This document shows positions 6,810 through 15,216 of a stretch of 64,000 nucleotides of DNA, one piece after another; position 1 is the stretch's first letter; each line of letters starts with the position of its first letter. The stretch lies in NCBI GenBank assembly GCA_001510135.1, contig LFER01000020.1, positions 1 through 64,000 of the forward strand, read 5' to 3'. A program made the translations under genes and the position numbers. This DNA is from Alphaproteobacteria bacterium casp-alpha6 (lineage in GTDB: Bacteria; Pseudomonadota; Alphaproteobacteria; Rhodobacterales; Rhodobacteraceae). The notes below the pieces were generated by a model that searched no databases, was not told the DNA's origin, and saw only the letters and a program-made list of their open reading frames with translations.

Positions 6810-7944
6810 ATGATTCAGACTGAGAATATATTTTTACCAAATTCGGCAACACTGCCTGATTCAGGACCATCTCGCAAAAGCAAAACGCCGGAAAAATATC
6901 TGCACAGTACTTATTATGAAACATATGATACAAAAACGCTTTGGTATGATGCCATCGAAGATAATGGATTGATTACGCTTGTTTGCCCAAAGCTGAACAA
7001 TCTAGAGCCGGTTTTGAAAATGGGGCAATTCAAAGTAGATGGCCGCAAAGTTCAAAAACCAAAAATCCGCAAATTTCGACGAACCGATTTAGTGGAGCTT
7101 CCCGTCTCAGGACCGGCGACGCAAATTGAATTTGAAACAGCGGATTTCACCCTGAACTCAAAAATTAGTAAAACGGAACATGATCTCTTTTCTGGCCTCA
7201 ATACTTTGCTGCTGATGAACAAGAATAACGATCTTGAATGGATCCGAGATCACATAAAATGGCACATGGCGCACCACGGCCTAGAAGCGGTCATGATTAT
7301 GGATAACAATAGCGACCGGTATAAATCTGACAACCTCATTCCATATTTGAAGGATACGGGCCTAAAGCAGGTCGCTTTATTAAAATTGCCCTTCACTTAT
7401 GGTGCCTTCGGGATCACCCCTTTTCGCTTTCGCGAACTTTATTTGCAAACCAGTGCATACAATATTTCTAAGGTTAAGGTTATTGCAGCAGGCGCGCGCT
7501 GTCTTATCTTGTGATGAAGATGAGCTCCTTTCCCCCGGACCCGGATCAATCTTTGAACGCGCACTTGCCTCCCGCTCCGGCTTTGTGCGGATCAAAGGAT
7601 CGATGCGTTATCATGATTTGGAAAACACATCTCAAATGACTCACGTTGGTGGATATTTTCGGATCGGTACAAAGCTGGATTCGGCACCAAAATGGTGCAT
7701 CGTCCCGTCGGGGCGTTTCAAAGGTTATAATTGGGCGCCCCATTCACTTGAAAAATTACTGTTGGAACGGTTTTACATAGATAAATCCTATGAATTCTGG
7801 CACTTCTTCCATGTATCGACAAATTGGCAAGGAAACCGAGAAAGCCAAATAGCCGGCTTGAGCGAGGATCCCAATGCACGCGATTTGCTGAGTAAAACAC
7901 TTGGACAAACCGCAGATCGCGTTGCCGGTTATATCGAAAAATAG
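6810..7944 (+). pseudogene. Glycosyltransferase family 2-like protein, frameshifted
   Basis: Two overlapping frames together encode one protein of about 378 residues. The first frame (6810-7514) carries the nucleotide-sugar-binding part, including WIRDHIKWHMAHHGLEAV and the DNNSD motif typical of the Glyco_tranf_2_4 group, but ends early. The continuation (QQARAVLSCDEDELLSPGPG to the stop at 7944) is in the next frame. The shift falls at about 7470-7482 in the repeat AAGGTTAAGGTT; one extra base explains it. Such enzymes transfer sugars to surface polysaccharides, which fits the aminotransferase gene that follows. It is either a real pseudogene or a sequencing indel; the C-terminal part shows no other damage, so the lesion is recent or artefactual. 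Confidence 0.75.
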
Positions 7945-8078
7945 AATGATGGATCTGAGTTCGCACAATATGGCTCCCGCAAACGTTTTAATACGCCATA
8001 TTGCAAGACACACAAATTTCGCCTAGGACATACAAAATTTGGTTAAGTGATCCGAAAAACATAGGGATAAAACATCTT

Positions 8079-9221
8079 ATGACTGCAGATGACCGTGTTG
8101 TCCCTTTTAACAACATTTATTTGACGGATCAGGCACAAATTAACATTCTCCAATCCTTGGAAAGCGGCGCATTGTCTGGTGACGGTGGATTTACGAGACG
8201 CTGCCATCAATGGCTTGAAACCTATCATAAATCGCCCAAGGCATTGTTAACCCATTCTTGCGCAGCGGCTTTGGAAATGTGCGCGCTCTTGCTGGATATC
8301 CACCCCGGCGACGAAGTGATCATGCCTTCTTACACCTTTGTCTCTACCGCAAACGCCTTTGTTCTGCGTGGCGCAGTGCCGGTCTTTGTTGATATTCGTG
8401 CCGACACGCTGAATATAGATGAAACGCTTATCGAAGATGCCATAACCCCAAAAACCAAAGCGATTGTCGCTGTACATTATGCAGGCGTTGCCTGTGAGAT
8501 GGATCGGATTATGGAGATCGCTGCGACCCATGGTCTTCATGTCATCGAAGATGCTGCACAAGGGATGATGGCCACCTACAAAGGTCGCGCGCTTGGCAGT
8601 ATGGGACATCTGGGCGCGCTGAGCGTTCATGCGACAAAAAATATTATCTCGGGCGAAGGCGGCGCACTCCTCGTTAATGAGCAAAAATATGCACTCAGAG
8701 CAGAGATTATTCGGGAAAAAGGCACCGATCGCTCACAGTTTTTGCGCGGAGAAGTCGACAAATATACTTGGCAAGATGCCGGATCTTCCTATCTGCCTGC
8801 CGAAATTGTAGCAGCCCTTCTGTGGTCGCAATTGGAAAACGCAAGACAGATCACCGACGCCCGTATTGAGGTTTGGGATCGATATCACGACCTTAGCAAA
8901 TCTTTAGAAGACCAAGGTCGCCTTAGGCGGCCCTATGTGCCGGAGGACTGCCAACATAATGGTCATCTCTATTATGTTTTGGTACCTGATTTGGCGCAAA
9001 GGGATGAAACGCTCGCTGCGTTAAAAAAGCAGGGCATTCAATCTGTCTTTCATTATGTGCCTCTTCACTCCTCCCCTGCGGGGAAAAAATACGGTCGTGT
9101 TCATGGTCCTATGCAGACAACTGAACAAATGTCTGCCCGCCTTATCCGGTTACCACTTTGGGTCGGCATAAATCAGGCTCAGCAGGAACGCATAATCCAA
9201 GCACTCCATACATTCCTTTGA
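8079..9221 (+). CDS. rffA: dTDP-4-amino-4,6-dideoxygalactose transaminase-type aminotransferase
   Basis: A 380-residue PLP enzyme of the DegT/DnrJ/EryC1/StrS family. The start resembles RffA/WecE (VPFNNIYL), the cofactor lysine is Lys187 in SVHATKNIISGEGG, and HSCAAALEM and PSYTFVSTANAF match the family's phosphate-binding and fold signatures. RffA moves an amino group onto dTDP-4-keto-6-deoxyglucose to make dTDP-fucosamine for surface glycans. The ATG at 8079 gives the normal family N-terminus, with AGGGA about 11 bases upstream; longer readings start from a TTG at 8001. It follows the broken glycosyltransferase in the same direction, suggesting a former polysaccharide unit. The substrate is inferred from family resemblance only; other DegT aminotransferases use related sugars. 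Confidence 0.8.
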   Translation: MTADDRVVPFNNIYLTDQAQINILQSLESGALSGDGGFTRRCHQWLETYHKSPKALLTHSCAAALEMCALLLDIHPGDEVIMPSYTFVSTANAFVLRGAVPVFVDIRADTLNIDETLIEDAITPKTKAIVAVHYAGVACEMDRIMEIAATHGLHVIEDAAQGMMATYKGRALGSMGHLGALSVHATKNIISGEGGALLVNEQKYALRAEIIREKGTDRSQFLRGEVDKYTWQDAGSSYLPAEIVAALLWSQLENARQITDARIEVWDRYHDLSKSLEDQGRLRRPYVPEDCQHNGHLYYVLVPDLAQRDETLAALKKQGIQSVFHYVPLHSSPAGKKYGRVHGPMQTTEQMSARLIRLPLWVGINQAQQERIIQALHTFL

Positions 9222-9241
9222 GCACCTGAAGAGGGCCGGAA

Positions 9242-9706
9242 TTATTCCTGAAAAATCACAACTGATGTGAGACTGCTCAGGGGCAGACCCAGCGCGCGCA
9301 TAGCAGACAAAGATATTTGGCTTCCGCTCCCCTGCCCATCCAGCGGCAACAACGTTACGTTTACGGATTTTCCCGTCTCTTTGTGTGTAACACGCCCAAA
9401 GCTTTTCGTTCCAAGCAATGGGGTCTTCACCCAAAACCCTGTTTCTGCGGGATTGCCAAGGCTTACGATTGTCTCACCCAGTGCTTGTGTCTCAGCAACA
9501 GATGTTTGCGCAACGGCTGCCTCACGCTCTTCTCTTGTCGCCACATCAAGTGCGGCGGGGGCTTTGGGCGCTCCTGTTCCTGACAAAACTGGCCCAACTT
9601 GGGCCTCTTTTTTGGACGGCAGCGTAAGGAGCGGCTTTTGTGTACAGGACCAAAGCGCACAAAGAATCGCAAGAGTTGCCAGTTTTGCGACCAATTGAAA
9701 CACCAA
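9242..9706 (-). CDS. Putative lipoprotein of unknown function
   Basis: About 154 residues from a TTG at 9706 (or GTG at 9703). The N-terminus has a hydrophobic stretch ending in LWSC, a slightly irregular lipobox, so lipid attachment at the Cys is likely. A low-complexity Ala/Pro/Glu linker leads to a compact C-terminal domain (about 85-154) containing FWVKTPLL and beta-like repeats ending in [17 protein letters not shown], resembling the small domains that roseobacter annotations attach to galactarate-dehydratase-like names without enzymatic evidence. It converges with rffA (20 bases apart) and its start lies about 60 bases from moaA, on the opposite strand. The cell-envelope location is inferred. 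Confidence 0.6.
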   Translation of the reverse strand: MVFQLVAKLATLAILCALWSCTQKPLLTLPSKKEAQVGPVLSGTGAPKAPAALDVATREEREAAVAQTSVAETQALGETIVSLGNPAETGFWVKTPLLGTKSFGRVTHKETGKSVNVTLLPLDGQGSGSQISLSAMRALGLPLSSLTSVVIFQE

Positions 9707-9769
9707 TTTCTACTACTCCCCTCATTTGGCTTCTTGAACAGATGCCGACTTGCCCCTAGATTTACAAGA

Positions 9770-10777
9770 ATGAAAGCACCATTGATAGACCCCTTCGCAC
9801 GCGCCATCACGTATTTGCGCGTCTCTGTAACAGACAGATGCGATTTTCGCTGCGTCTATTGCATGGTAGAAGATATGAAATTTCTTCCCAAAAAGGATCT
9901 GCTGACACTAGAAGAACTGGACCGCATGTGTTCAACCTTTGTCGCATTGGGTGTTAAAAAGCTGCGCATCACAGGTGGGGAACCTCTCGTTCGGCGAAAT
10001 ATTATGAGCTTTTTCAACAGCATGTCACGCCATTTGGACAGCGGCGCTTTGGAAGAGCTCACTCTGACCACCAACGGATCCCAACTGCATCGCTTTGCGA
10101 GTGATCTCTACAGTGCGGGCGTGCGACGCGTGAACGTGTCCCTTGATACACTGGATGAGCAAAAATTTGCCCGTGTCACACGATGGGGACGTCTGGATCA
10201 GGTTCTGCGCGGAATCGACGCTGCACAAAATGCCGGACTACGGGTGAAGATCAACGCCGTGGCCCTTAAGGGGTTTAATGAAGAAGAGCTTTTCACACTC
10301 ACCGAATGGTGTCACGCACGTGACATGGATTTGACTTGGATCGAAGTCATGCCCATGGGGGATATGGGGTCAGAAGACCGTATTGGACAATATTGGGCGC
10401 TCAGCGAATTGCGCGACCGGTTGCGCGAACGCTACAGTCTGACTGATCTGGCGGAACGTAGCGGAGGTCCCGCGCGTTATGTGAAGATTGAAGAGACCGG
10501 CCAAAAGATCGGCTTTATCACGCCTCTCACCCATAATTTCTGTGAAAGCTGCAATCGGGTCAGGCTCACCTGCACGGGGGAACTTTACATGTGCCTCGGC
10601 CAAGAAGATATGGCCGACCTGCGCGCGCCCCTAAGAAACAGTCCGGACAGCGAAAAACCCCTTGAAGAGGCGATCCGCAAAGCTATTGGGCTGAAACCGA
10701 AGGGGCATGATTTTGATTACTCGCGCCAAACCATTTCGGGTCAGATGACGCGCCACATGAGCCACACAGGCGGTTAA
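9770..10777 (+). CDS. moaA: GTP 3',8-cyclase MoaA
   Basis: A 335-residue radical-SAM enzyme for the first step of molybdenum cofactor synthesis, converting GTP to 3',8-cyclo-GTP. The radical-SAM cluster ligands are Cys24, Cys28 and Cys31 (CDFRCVYC). The second, substrate-side cluster is marked by [11 protein letters not shown] and a further Cys before LGQ. The protein ends in Gly-Gly (HTGG), typical of MoaA and needed for activity. TGGEPLVR is the SAM-contacting GGEP motif. The ATG at 9770 gives the standard length; the frame is open further upstream, but that part overlaps the lipoprotein gene on the other strand and has no family match. No other moa genes are adjacent. It converges with the FMN reductase gene. 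Confidence 0.95.
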   Translation: MKAPLIDPFARAITYLRVSVTDRCDFRCVYCMVEDMKFLPKKDLLTLEELDRMCSTFVALGVKKLRITGGEPLVRRNIMSFFNSMSRHLDSGALEELTLTTNGSQLHRFASDLYSAGVRRVNVSLDTLDEQKFARVTRWGRLDQVLRGIDAAQNAGLRVKINAVALKGFNEEELFTLTEWCHARDMDLTWIEVMPMGDMGSEDRIGQYWALSELRDRLRERYSLTDLAERSGGPARYVKIEETGQKIGFITPLTHNFCESCNRVRLTCTGELYMCLGQEDMADLRAPLRNSPDSEKPLEEAIRKAIGLKPKGHDFDYSRQTISGQMTRHMSHTGG

Positions 10778-10784
10778 ACCGCGT

Positions 10785-11327
10785 TCAGGTGCCTTTCAAA
10801 GAAATTTCACTGCGCAAGGCCTCCATAAGGGATGAGACTGACGTGATATAACGATCAGACACCAGTTGATCGTTTTCGTCAAATTCATCACTGGCCTGCG
10901 CAAGGCAAACAACCGAGGTCGTGATCAGCCTAGGTCCAAAGGGCGTAATGCAAGACCGCAACATATATTGAGCAGTTTCCCCGCCCGTACGTCCCGCAGC
11001 GGCGGTCATGACAGCCACAGGTTTGTCTTTCCAGACACCCCCAGGAACACGACTGATCCAGTCCAGCGCATTTTTCAAGACACCTGAAAGACCTTTGTTG
11101 TATTCGGGGCTAACAATAATGACACCGTCAGCCGATTTCACTTTGGCCGCAAGTGTTTCAATACTTTCGGGTCGACCGTCTTGCTCCAAATCTCCGTCAT
11201 AAAGCGGTAGGTTCAACGAAAGTTCAGTATAATCGCAAGCTCCATAAAGACGCACGGCTTCGTTCAACAGTTTTCGGTTCAAGGAATTTTTCCGCAGTGA
11301 CCCGCATAGTCCAACAATTTTTGCCAT
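10785..11327 (-). CDS. NADPH-dependent FMN reductase
   Basis: A 180-residue flavodoxin-fold reductase. GLCGSLRKNSLNRKLL at the start is the FMN-phosphate loop, and SPEYNKGLSGVLKNALDW is the family signature that holds the flavin ring. Members reduce FMN, quinones, chromate or azo dyes with NAD(P)H; the true substrate cannot be read from sequence. Length and both motifs are complete. The ATG at 11327 lies just downstream of a short purine-rich stretch. It stands between moaA (convergent) and a small hydrophobic frame upstream on the same strand. Confidence 0.85.
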   Translation of the reverse strand: MAKIVGLCGSLRKNSLNRKLLNEAVRLYGACDYTELSLNLPLYDGDLEQDGRPESIETLAAKVKSADGVIIVSPEYNKGLSGVLKNALDWISRVPGGVWKDKPVAVMTAAAGRTGGETAQYMLRSCITPFGPRLITTSVVCLAQASDEFDENDQLVSDRYITSVSSLMEALRSEISLKGT

Positions 11328-11351
11328 AACTCCGCCCCTACCCCTGTTATT

Positions 11352-11561
11352 CTATTGCGTTTCAAAGTGACGGGCCCGTTGCAACCGTTTGGTTCTCTCA
11401 TTCCAGAGGACCTGTATGAACAGGTGGGCACCAGATAATTGGGCCAGGACCCAAACAGAGCCAGTTCCCTCGGAATTGCTTAAGGCCACCGGAATGTAAC
11501 CGTTCACGAGAAGAACAGCACCCGTCATCGGGTAAGTAGGGTTTCCAAATAGAAAAAGCAA
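11352..11561 (-). CDS. Possible small membrane protein (start uncertain)
   Basis: A hydrophobic frame of about 70 residues that continues open upstream to a stop near 11600, without an ATG (candidate starts are TTG at 11561 and CTG at about 11579). The reading suggests three short membrane segments (LYLFDGLLFLFG, MTGAVLLVNGYIPVAL, VWVLAQLSGAHLFIQVLW) followed by a basic tail. It lies between the FMN reductase and the membrane methyltransferase on the same strand. I do not recognise it; it could be a small integral protein or the remnant of a longer one that lost its start. Confidence 0.35.
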   Translation of the reverse strand: MLFLFGNPTYPMTGAVLLVNGYIPVALSNSEGTGSVWVLAQLSGAHLFIQVLWNERTKRLQRARHFETQ

Positions 11562-11605
11562 GCCGTCGAAAAGGTACAGTGCACCAAGACGCCTGCGAAA
11601 TCAGA

Positions 11606-12175
11606 TCACAAAAACCGGCGGACCCGCGCTTTGTATTCCAAATACGGGGAACCGTATGTCGCCTCTAACCACGGCTCCTCAGCAAAGGGCGCAAGCACCA
11701 ATGTGGCACAAACCAAACCGACAAGCACAATCGCATAAGGTGCAGAGGAAATTATCGCCCACCCCGTCAAGAGCATAATATCACCCACATATTGGGGATT
11801 GCGGCTGTACTGGTAAAATCCAATGATTACCAATTCGCCCTGACGCCCGCTGGTCTGATCATATCCGAATCGAAAAACCTCGCGCCAAACAATGACATTG
11901 CCGATGAGAAACAACGCGCCTCCCGGCCCAAAGCGAAGGATGGCGTAGACGTCAATCTCTCCCCATTCCACAACGCCGAGCACAAGGATGATCCCGTAAA
12001 TCAAAAATGTCTTTGTCCACATGAATAGCGCGAGGACGATATTATATTCGCGCGGCGGCCACAGACGCCATTTTGGGAACACAATGGACCAGATCAAACT
12101 GAGCACCGTTGTGAAACATAAGAAAACGCCAAATAGAAAGAGGGCTTGATCATAACTTTTAATCTGGTCCAACAT
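11606..12175 (-). CDS. Membrane methyltransferase, isoprenylcysteine carboxyl methyltransferase family
   Basis: A 189-residue integral membrane protein with about five hydrophobic helices. The C-terminal half holds the ICMT/PEMT signature: GFYQYSRNPQYVGDIMLLTGW, then FAEEPWLEATYGSPYLEYKARVRRF (the EExxL and YxxYxxxVxRF elements). These residues bind S-adenosylmethionine at the membrane surface. In bacteria the acceptor is usually unknown (lipids, small thiols or isoprenoid-like molecules). The ATG at 12175 faces the divergent MerR-type gene at 12253, so that regulator may control it, a common arrangement for MerR proteins; this is inference from position. Confidence 0.8.
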   Translation of the reverse strand: MLDQIKSYDQALFLFGVFLCFTTVLSLIWSIVFPKWRLWPPREYNIVLALFMWTKTFLIYGIILVLGVVEWGEIDVYAILRFGPGGALFLIGNVIVWREVFRFGYDQTSGRQGELVIIGFYQYSRNPQYVGDIMLLTGWAIISSAPYAIVLVGLVCATLVLAPFAEEPWLEATYGSPYLEYKARVRRFL

Positions 12176-12252
12176 TTAAGAACCTCCGGTTTATTCATTT
12201 CAACCTTCAAACCGTAATTGCTCTAGCCACTATAGGAACAAGGATTATTTTT

Positions 12253-12669
12253 ATGCGTTTATCCATCGGGGACTTAGGTCGGCGCACAGGGGCCACTGTG
12301 CAAACCATCCGCTATTATGAAAAACTGGGACTAATGCCGCCGCCGTTTCGCACACCAGCCAATCAGCGTGTCTACGATGAAGCGGACATCCAGCGCATGA
12401 CCTTTATCCGCCATGGACGTGCTTTGGGATTTTCGCTTCAGGATTTGGCAGAATTAGTCGCACTCGATATGACAGCAGACACAGAATGCACACCGGCCCA
12501 CAAAACCCTCAGAAAACACATCAAATACGTTAGACAAAATATTGAAAGACTTAGCTTAATTCTGCAAGAACTCGAACGTATGAAAACTGGTTGCGAGCTT
12601 CGAAGCGAGAAGTGTTATGTCATGCAATCTCTTGAATCGCATGCATATTGCATTTCAGAACATTTATAA
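12253..12669 (+). CDS. MerR-family transcriptional regulator with cysteine-rich C-terminus
   Basis: A 138-residue activator-type regulator. The N-terminal winged helix (IGDLGRRTGATVQTIRYYEKLGLMPPP, residues 4-30) is classic MerR, and QRMTFIRHGRALGFSLQDLAEL is the second DNA-binding segment and linker. A dimerising helix follows. Cysteines at about residue 80 (TECTPAH) and in the tail (TGCELRSEKCYVM and HAYC) resemble the metal-binding positions of ZntR/CadR/CueR-like members, so metal or redox sensing is likely but unproven. MerR proteins bind overlong 19-20 base promoter spacers and untwist them. The target may be the divergent membrane methyltransferase, whose start is 78 bases away. Confidence 0.85.
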   Translation: MRLSIGDLGRRTGATVQTIRYYEKLGLMPPPFRTPANQRVYDEADIQRMTFIRHGRALGFSLQDLAELVALDMTADTECTPAHKTLRKHIKYVRQNIERLSLILQELERMKTGCELRSEKCYVMQSLESHAYCISEHL

Positions 12670-12729
12670 AGCGCATCCAACCGACATATCGGCCTTGCCA
12701 AATGTTCATTCTTTGTTCACTCTGTGAAT

Positions 12730-13182
12730 ATGAATATTCTGCACGAGACATCTGCCCAGCCGGGGCAATTGCTTGCCCGTGGTGTGGCGCGCTATCTTTC
12801 CGGTTTGGGCTTTGTGAGCCTTGAGGAATTTGTGCCTGCACGGGGACTGCGCCTTGATCTTTTCGCACTTGGGCCTAAAGGGGAATTGTGGATCATCGAA
12901 TGCAAATCCTCTCGGGCGGATTTTACCTCTGACAGCAAATGGCACAATTATCTGGAATGGGGGGATCGGTTTTTCTGGGCGGTGGATGGCGATTTTCCCA
13001 CAGATATTTTGCCAATCGACACCGGATTAATCATTGGCGATGCCTATGATGCGGCGCTGATCCGCGAGGCCCCGCATCATCCAGTCGCCCCAGCACGGCG
13101 CAAAGCTCTTATTCAGAAATTTGCCACCAAAGCGGCAGAGCGGCTTTGGCGATCGCGTGACCCTGATTTTACTTCTTTGTGA
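12730..13182 (+). CDS. mmcB: MmcB-family DNA repair protein
   Basis: About 150 residues. The core LRLDLFALGPKGELWIIECKSSRADFTSDSKWHNYLEWGDRFFWAV contains the D...E-x-K pattern of PD-(D/E)xK nuclease folds. MmcB was found in Caulobacter as a DNA-damage-induced protein linked to mutagenesis (LexA regulon). Length and motif agree with alphaproteobacterial MmcB. ATG at 12730 or GTG two codons earlier can start it; neither has a strong ribosome site, and I see no clear LexA box in the short upstream region. Its end overlaps by 14 bases the end of the convergent DUF6324 gene. Confidence 0.85.
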   Translation: MNILHETSAQPGQLLARGVARYLSGLGFVSLEEFVPARGLRLDLFALGPKGELWIIECKSSRADFTSDSKWHNYLEWGDRFFWAVDGDFPTDILPIDTGLIIGDAYDAALIREAPHHPVAPARRKALIQKFATKAAERLWRSRDPDFTSL

Positions 13183-13360
13183 TCCCACGCGCGGCGGCTG
13201 CTGAGGCTTTGATTTCTTCTGCAATTTCATCTGCTTCATCTGGATCAAAATCCATTGGGATTTCAAGCGTGCCAGCTGAAACATAAATGCGTACCATTCC
13301 CTGATCCGTCGGACCAATTTGTAGATTGCTTTCCATATCGGACTGTTTGTTGATACCCAT
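13169..13360 (-). CDS. DUF6324 family small protein
   Basis: A 63-residue acidic protein starting MGINKQSDMESNLQIGPTD, a very conserved Rhodobacteraceae protein of unknown function. The middle (MVRIYVSAGTLEIPMDFDP) forms strands, and the end is an Asp/Glu/Ala helix. The ATG at 13360 has GGAGCGGG upstream and gives the family length; the longer reading from 13390 is not needed. It is cytosolic, since no signal or membrane segment is present. It overlaps mmcB tail to tail. Confidence 0.8.
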   Translation of the reverse strand: MGINKQSDMESNLQIGPTDQGMVRIYVSAGTLEIPMDFDPDEADEIAEEIKASAAAARGITKK

Positions 13361-13455
13361 GATTACCCGCTCCGTGGTTTTTTGCACCAATAGTGGGGGT
13401 AAGGCGTAGTTGCAAGAGGGTGTGCTGCGCGATTGTATCGACTTTTAGAGCGAAT

Positions 13456-13487
13456 TTGACTTGCAAAGAACGTCGCGCAAAGTTACA
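13456..13487 (+). promoter_or_regulatory. Probable promoter of tRNA-His
   Basis: TTGACT at 13456-13461 is a near-consensus -35 box. A weaker -10 (AAGTTA or GTTACA) lies 18-20 bases further at 13480-13487, placing the start of transcription a few bases before the tRNA. Strong -35 with weak -10 is common for alphaproteobacterial stable-RNA promoters. Confidence 0.5.
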
Positions 13488-13499
13488 CGCTCCCCCAGT

Positions 13500-13576
13500 G
13501 CCGCCTTAGCTCAGTAGGTTAGAGCGCTTGATTGTGGATCAAGAGGTCGCCCGTTCGAGCCGGGCAGGCGGTACCA
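13500..13576 (+). tRNA. tRNA-His (anticodon GTG)
   Basis: A complete cloverleaf of 77 bases with encoded CCA. The acceptor stem is GCCGCCT/AGGCGGT; the anticodon stem CTTGA/TCAAG brackets TTGTGGA with anticodon GTG; the T arm is GCCCG TTCGAGC CGGGC. Position 1 pairs as G:U with position 72, base 73 is A, and the base before position 1 is T, so the otherwise near-universal G-1 of tRNA-His is not encoded. This altered identity (no G-1, U72, A73) is known from a group of alphaproteobacteria including Caulobacter, and supports the taxonomic placement. Confidence 0.96.
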
Positions 13577-13609
13577 CCAGACGGAAAATGGATGTCCGAT
13601 TTAATCCCC

Positions 13610-14995
13610 TTAGCTGATTGAAATAACACCACCCATGCCGGCAGCATGATGTTCAAGCATATGGCAGTGAAACAGCCAATCCCCCGGGTTATCAGCAACA
13701 AAGAGGAACTCTGCGCGTTCCCCCGGCTGCATCAAATAGGTGTCGCGCAACAGGTCACGTGCCCCGCCTTCAAACTCCTGCGAAGAGACCCAGAAATGCT
13801 GTCCATGCAGATGCATCGCGTGACGCCAGCGGGTATCATTCCAAACGTTCAGCTGAACGACATCACCAAGCTTCACATCGGCAATATCCAAAGCATAGCT
13901 GCCAATTTTACCATTGAAAGCCCAGAGCTTTTTTTCGTTTCGCGCAATATCCTGCAATGTGCGCGTGGTTCCGTCAAATTCTGCGCTCATCAGATTTCCC
14001 ATCGCACCGCCCTGCATGTGAATATCCACCTGGCGGGCACCAGCGGGGTTAGGTTTTTCATACCAAGGCATCGCGCGCAGCGATGGAGGTAAACCGGATG
14101 AAAGAGCATTACGGCGTTCAAAAGACGCCGCCATGACGCGCTCGCCCGTACTGATTTCCCAGACTGACTGCAAGGTCGCACCGCTCTCTAGCAAGATATC
14201 AACACGTTGCGCAGGAGCCAAAGCAACTTCGTCTATGTCGAAAGGTTCGCAAGGTGCCCCGTCCACGGCAACAACGCGCATCAGCAATCCGTCATTCAGA
14301 GAAAACCGCATAATGCGGGCATTCGCAGCACTGATAAAACGCAACCTTACCGGACCCTCAGCGGGAATTTCGATTTTTGGCTGTGACCGACCATTCACCG
14401 TCAGGAAATTTCCATGCCGTCCCCCGTGGGACCAATCGTGCAGGCTCCCCAGACTGGCAGTATGGATTTGCTCCTCCTCATCAAGAAGCCAGTCATCGAC
14501 AAGCAAAACGATGTCACCCTTTTCGCTTTGCGATCCTTCTTCTTTCACGATGAGAGGACCGTATAGGCCTCTGGAAACCTGCTCCCATGCCTTGTTATGG
14601 GCGTGATACCAAAAAGTACCCGCATCGCGCAGAGGGAAGCGATACGTAAAACTGTCTCCGGGCTCCACAGCATCTTGGGTCAGGCCGGGAACACCATCCA
14701 TCGCATTTATATTTCTGATCCCATGCCAATGTATGGTCGTGGGTTCATCCAAGTGGTTCACAAAGATGACTTCTAAGATTTCCCCTTTGGTTGCAAAAAT
14801 CGCTGGTCCCGGTGCCGAACCGTTATAAAGCCATAACTTCGATGGCTTCGCGCCTTCGTAGAAGCTATGTTCACCTTCTGCGGCACCAATGCGATAGCTT
14901 TTGGCTACATCTTGGGACGCAAAAAGGACTTTAGGGAATTGGCTTAGCGCCAATCCAGCCGTTGTTGCCGTTAAAACTGTTCTGCGTGAAATCAT
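13610..14995 (-). CDS. Multicopper oxidase, Tat-exported
   Basis: A 461-residue laccase-type oxidase. The N-terminus ISRRTVLTATTAGLALS is a twin-arginine signal, so the folded copper protein is sent to the periplasm. All four copper motifs are present: HWHG and HAH in the first domain (TTIHWHGIRN, WYHAHNKA) and HLHGQHF and FHCHMLEHH near the C-terminus. The HCHMLEHHAAGM stretch gives the type-1 copper Cys, His and axial Met. Members oxidise Cu(I), Mn(II) or phenols with O2; the CumA/CueO-like substrate is not decided by sequence, and no long Met-rich insert like CueO's is seen. It sits downstream of tRNA-His on the opposite strand and diverges from the FAD oxidoreductase. Confidence 0.9.
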   Translation of the reverse strand: MISRRTVLTATTAGLALSQFPKVLFASQDVAKSYRIGAAEGEHSFYEGAKPSKLWLYNGSAPGPAIFATKGEILEVIFVNHLDEPTTIHWHGIRNINAMDGVPGLTQDAVEPGDSFTYRFPLRDAGTFWYHAHNKAWEQVSRGLYGPLIVKEEGSQSEKGDIVLLVDDWLLDEEEQIHTASLGSLHDWSHGGRHGNFLTVNGRSQPKIEIPAEGPVRLRFISAANARIMRFSLNDGLLMRVVAVDGAPCEPFDIDEVALAPAQRVDILLESGATLQSVWEISTGERVMAASFERRNALSSGLPPSLRAMPWYEKPNPAGARQVDIHMQGGAMGNLMSAEFDGTTRTLQDIARNEKKLWAFNGKIGSYALDIADVKLGDVVQLNVWNDTRWRHAMHLHGQHFWVSSQEFEGGARDLLRDTYLMQPGERAEFLFVADNPGDWLFHCHMLEHHAAGMGGVISIS

Positions 14996-15216
14996 GGTAA
15001 TCCAAATTTTTCAACTGTGTTTTTCAACTGTGGGAGTGCGTTTTGATCCGGACCTCTTTTAGGATTGTAACACGAAATCCGTCTGTGACCAGATTGTCAA
15101 ATTGATGCAGGCTCGTTTCATTTAGAAGTGCTTTAATCGCAAGAAACCACAGATTGACTTCGATTATCTTCATGTCCACTGTCACATGGACCCGGTCCAT
15201 ACATTCAGGGACGACG

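Noticed and set aside
7399-7944. Independent gene on the + strand
   Set aside because: Its N-terminal part is an out-of-frame reading of the glycosyltransferase, and its conserved part is the missing C-terminus of that protein.
9599-9769. N-terminal extension of MoaA
   Set aside because: No family similarity; it overlaps the signal-peptide region of the lipoprotein on the other strand, and the ATG at 9770 gives normal length.
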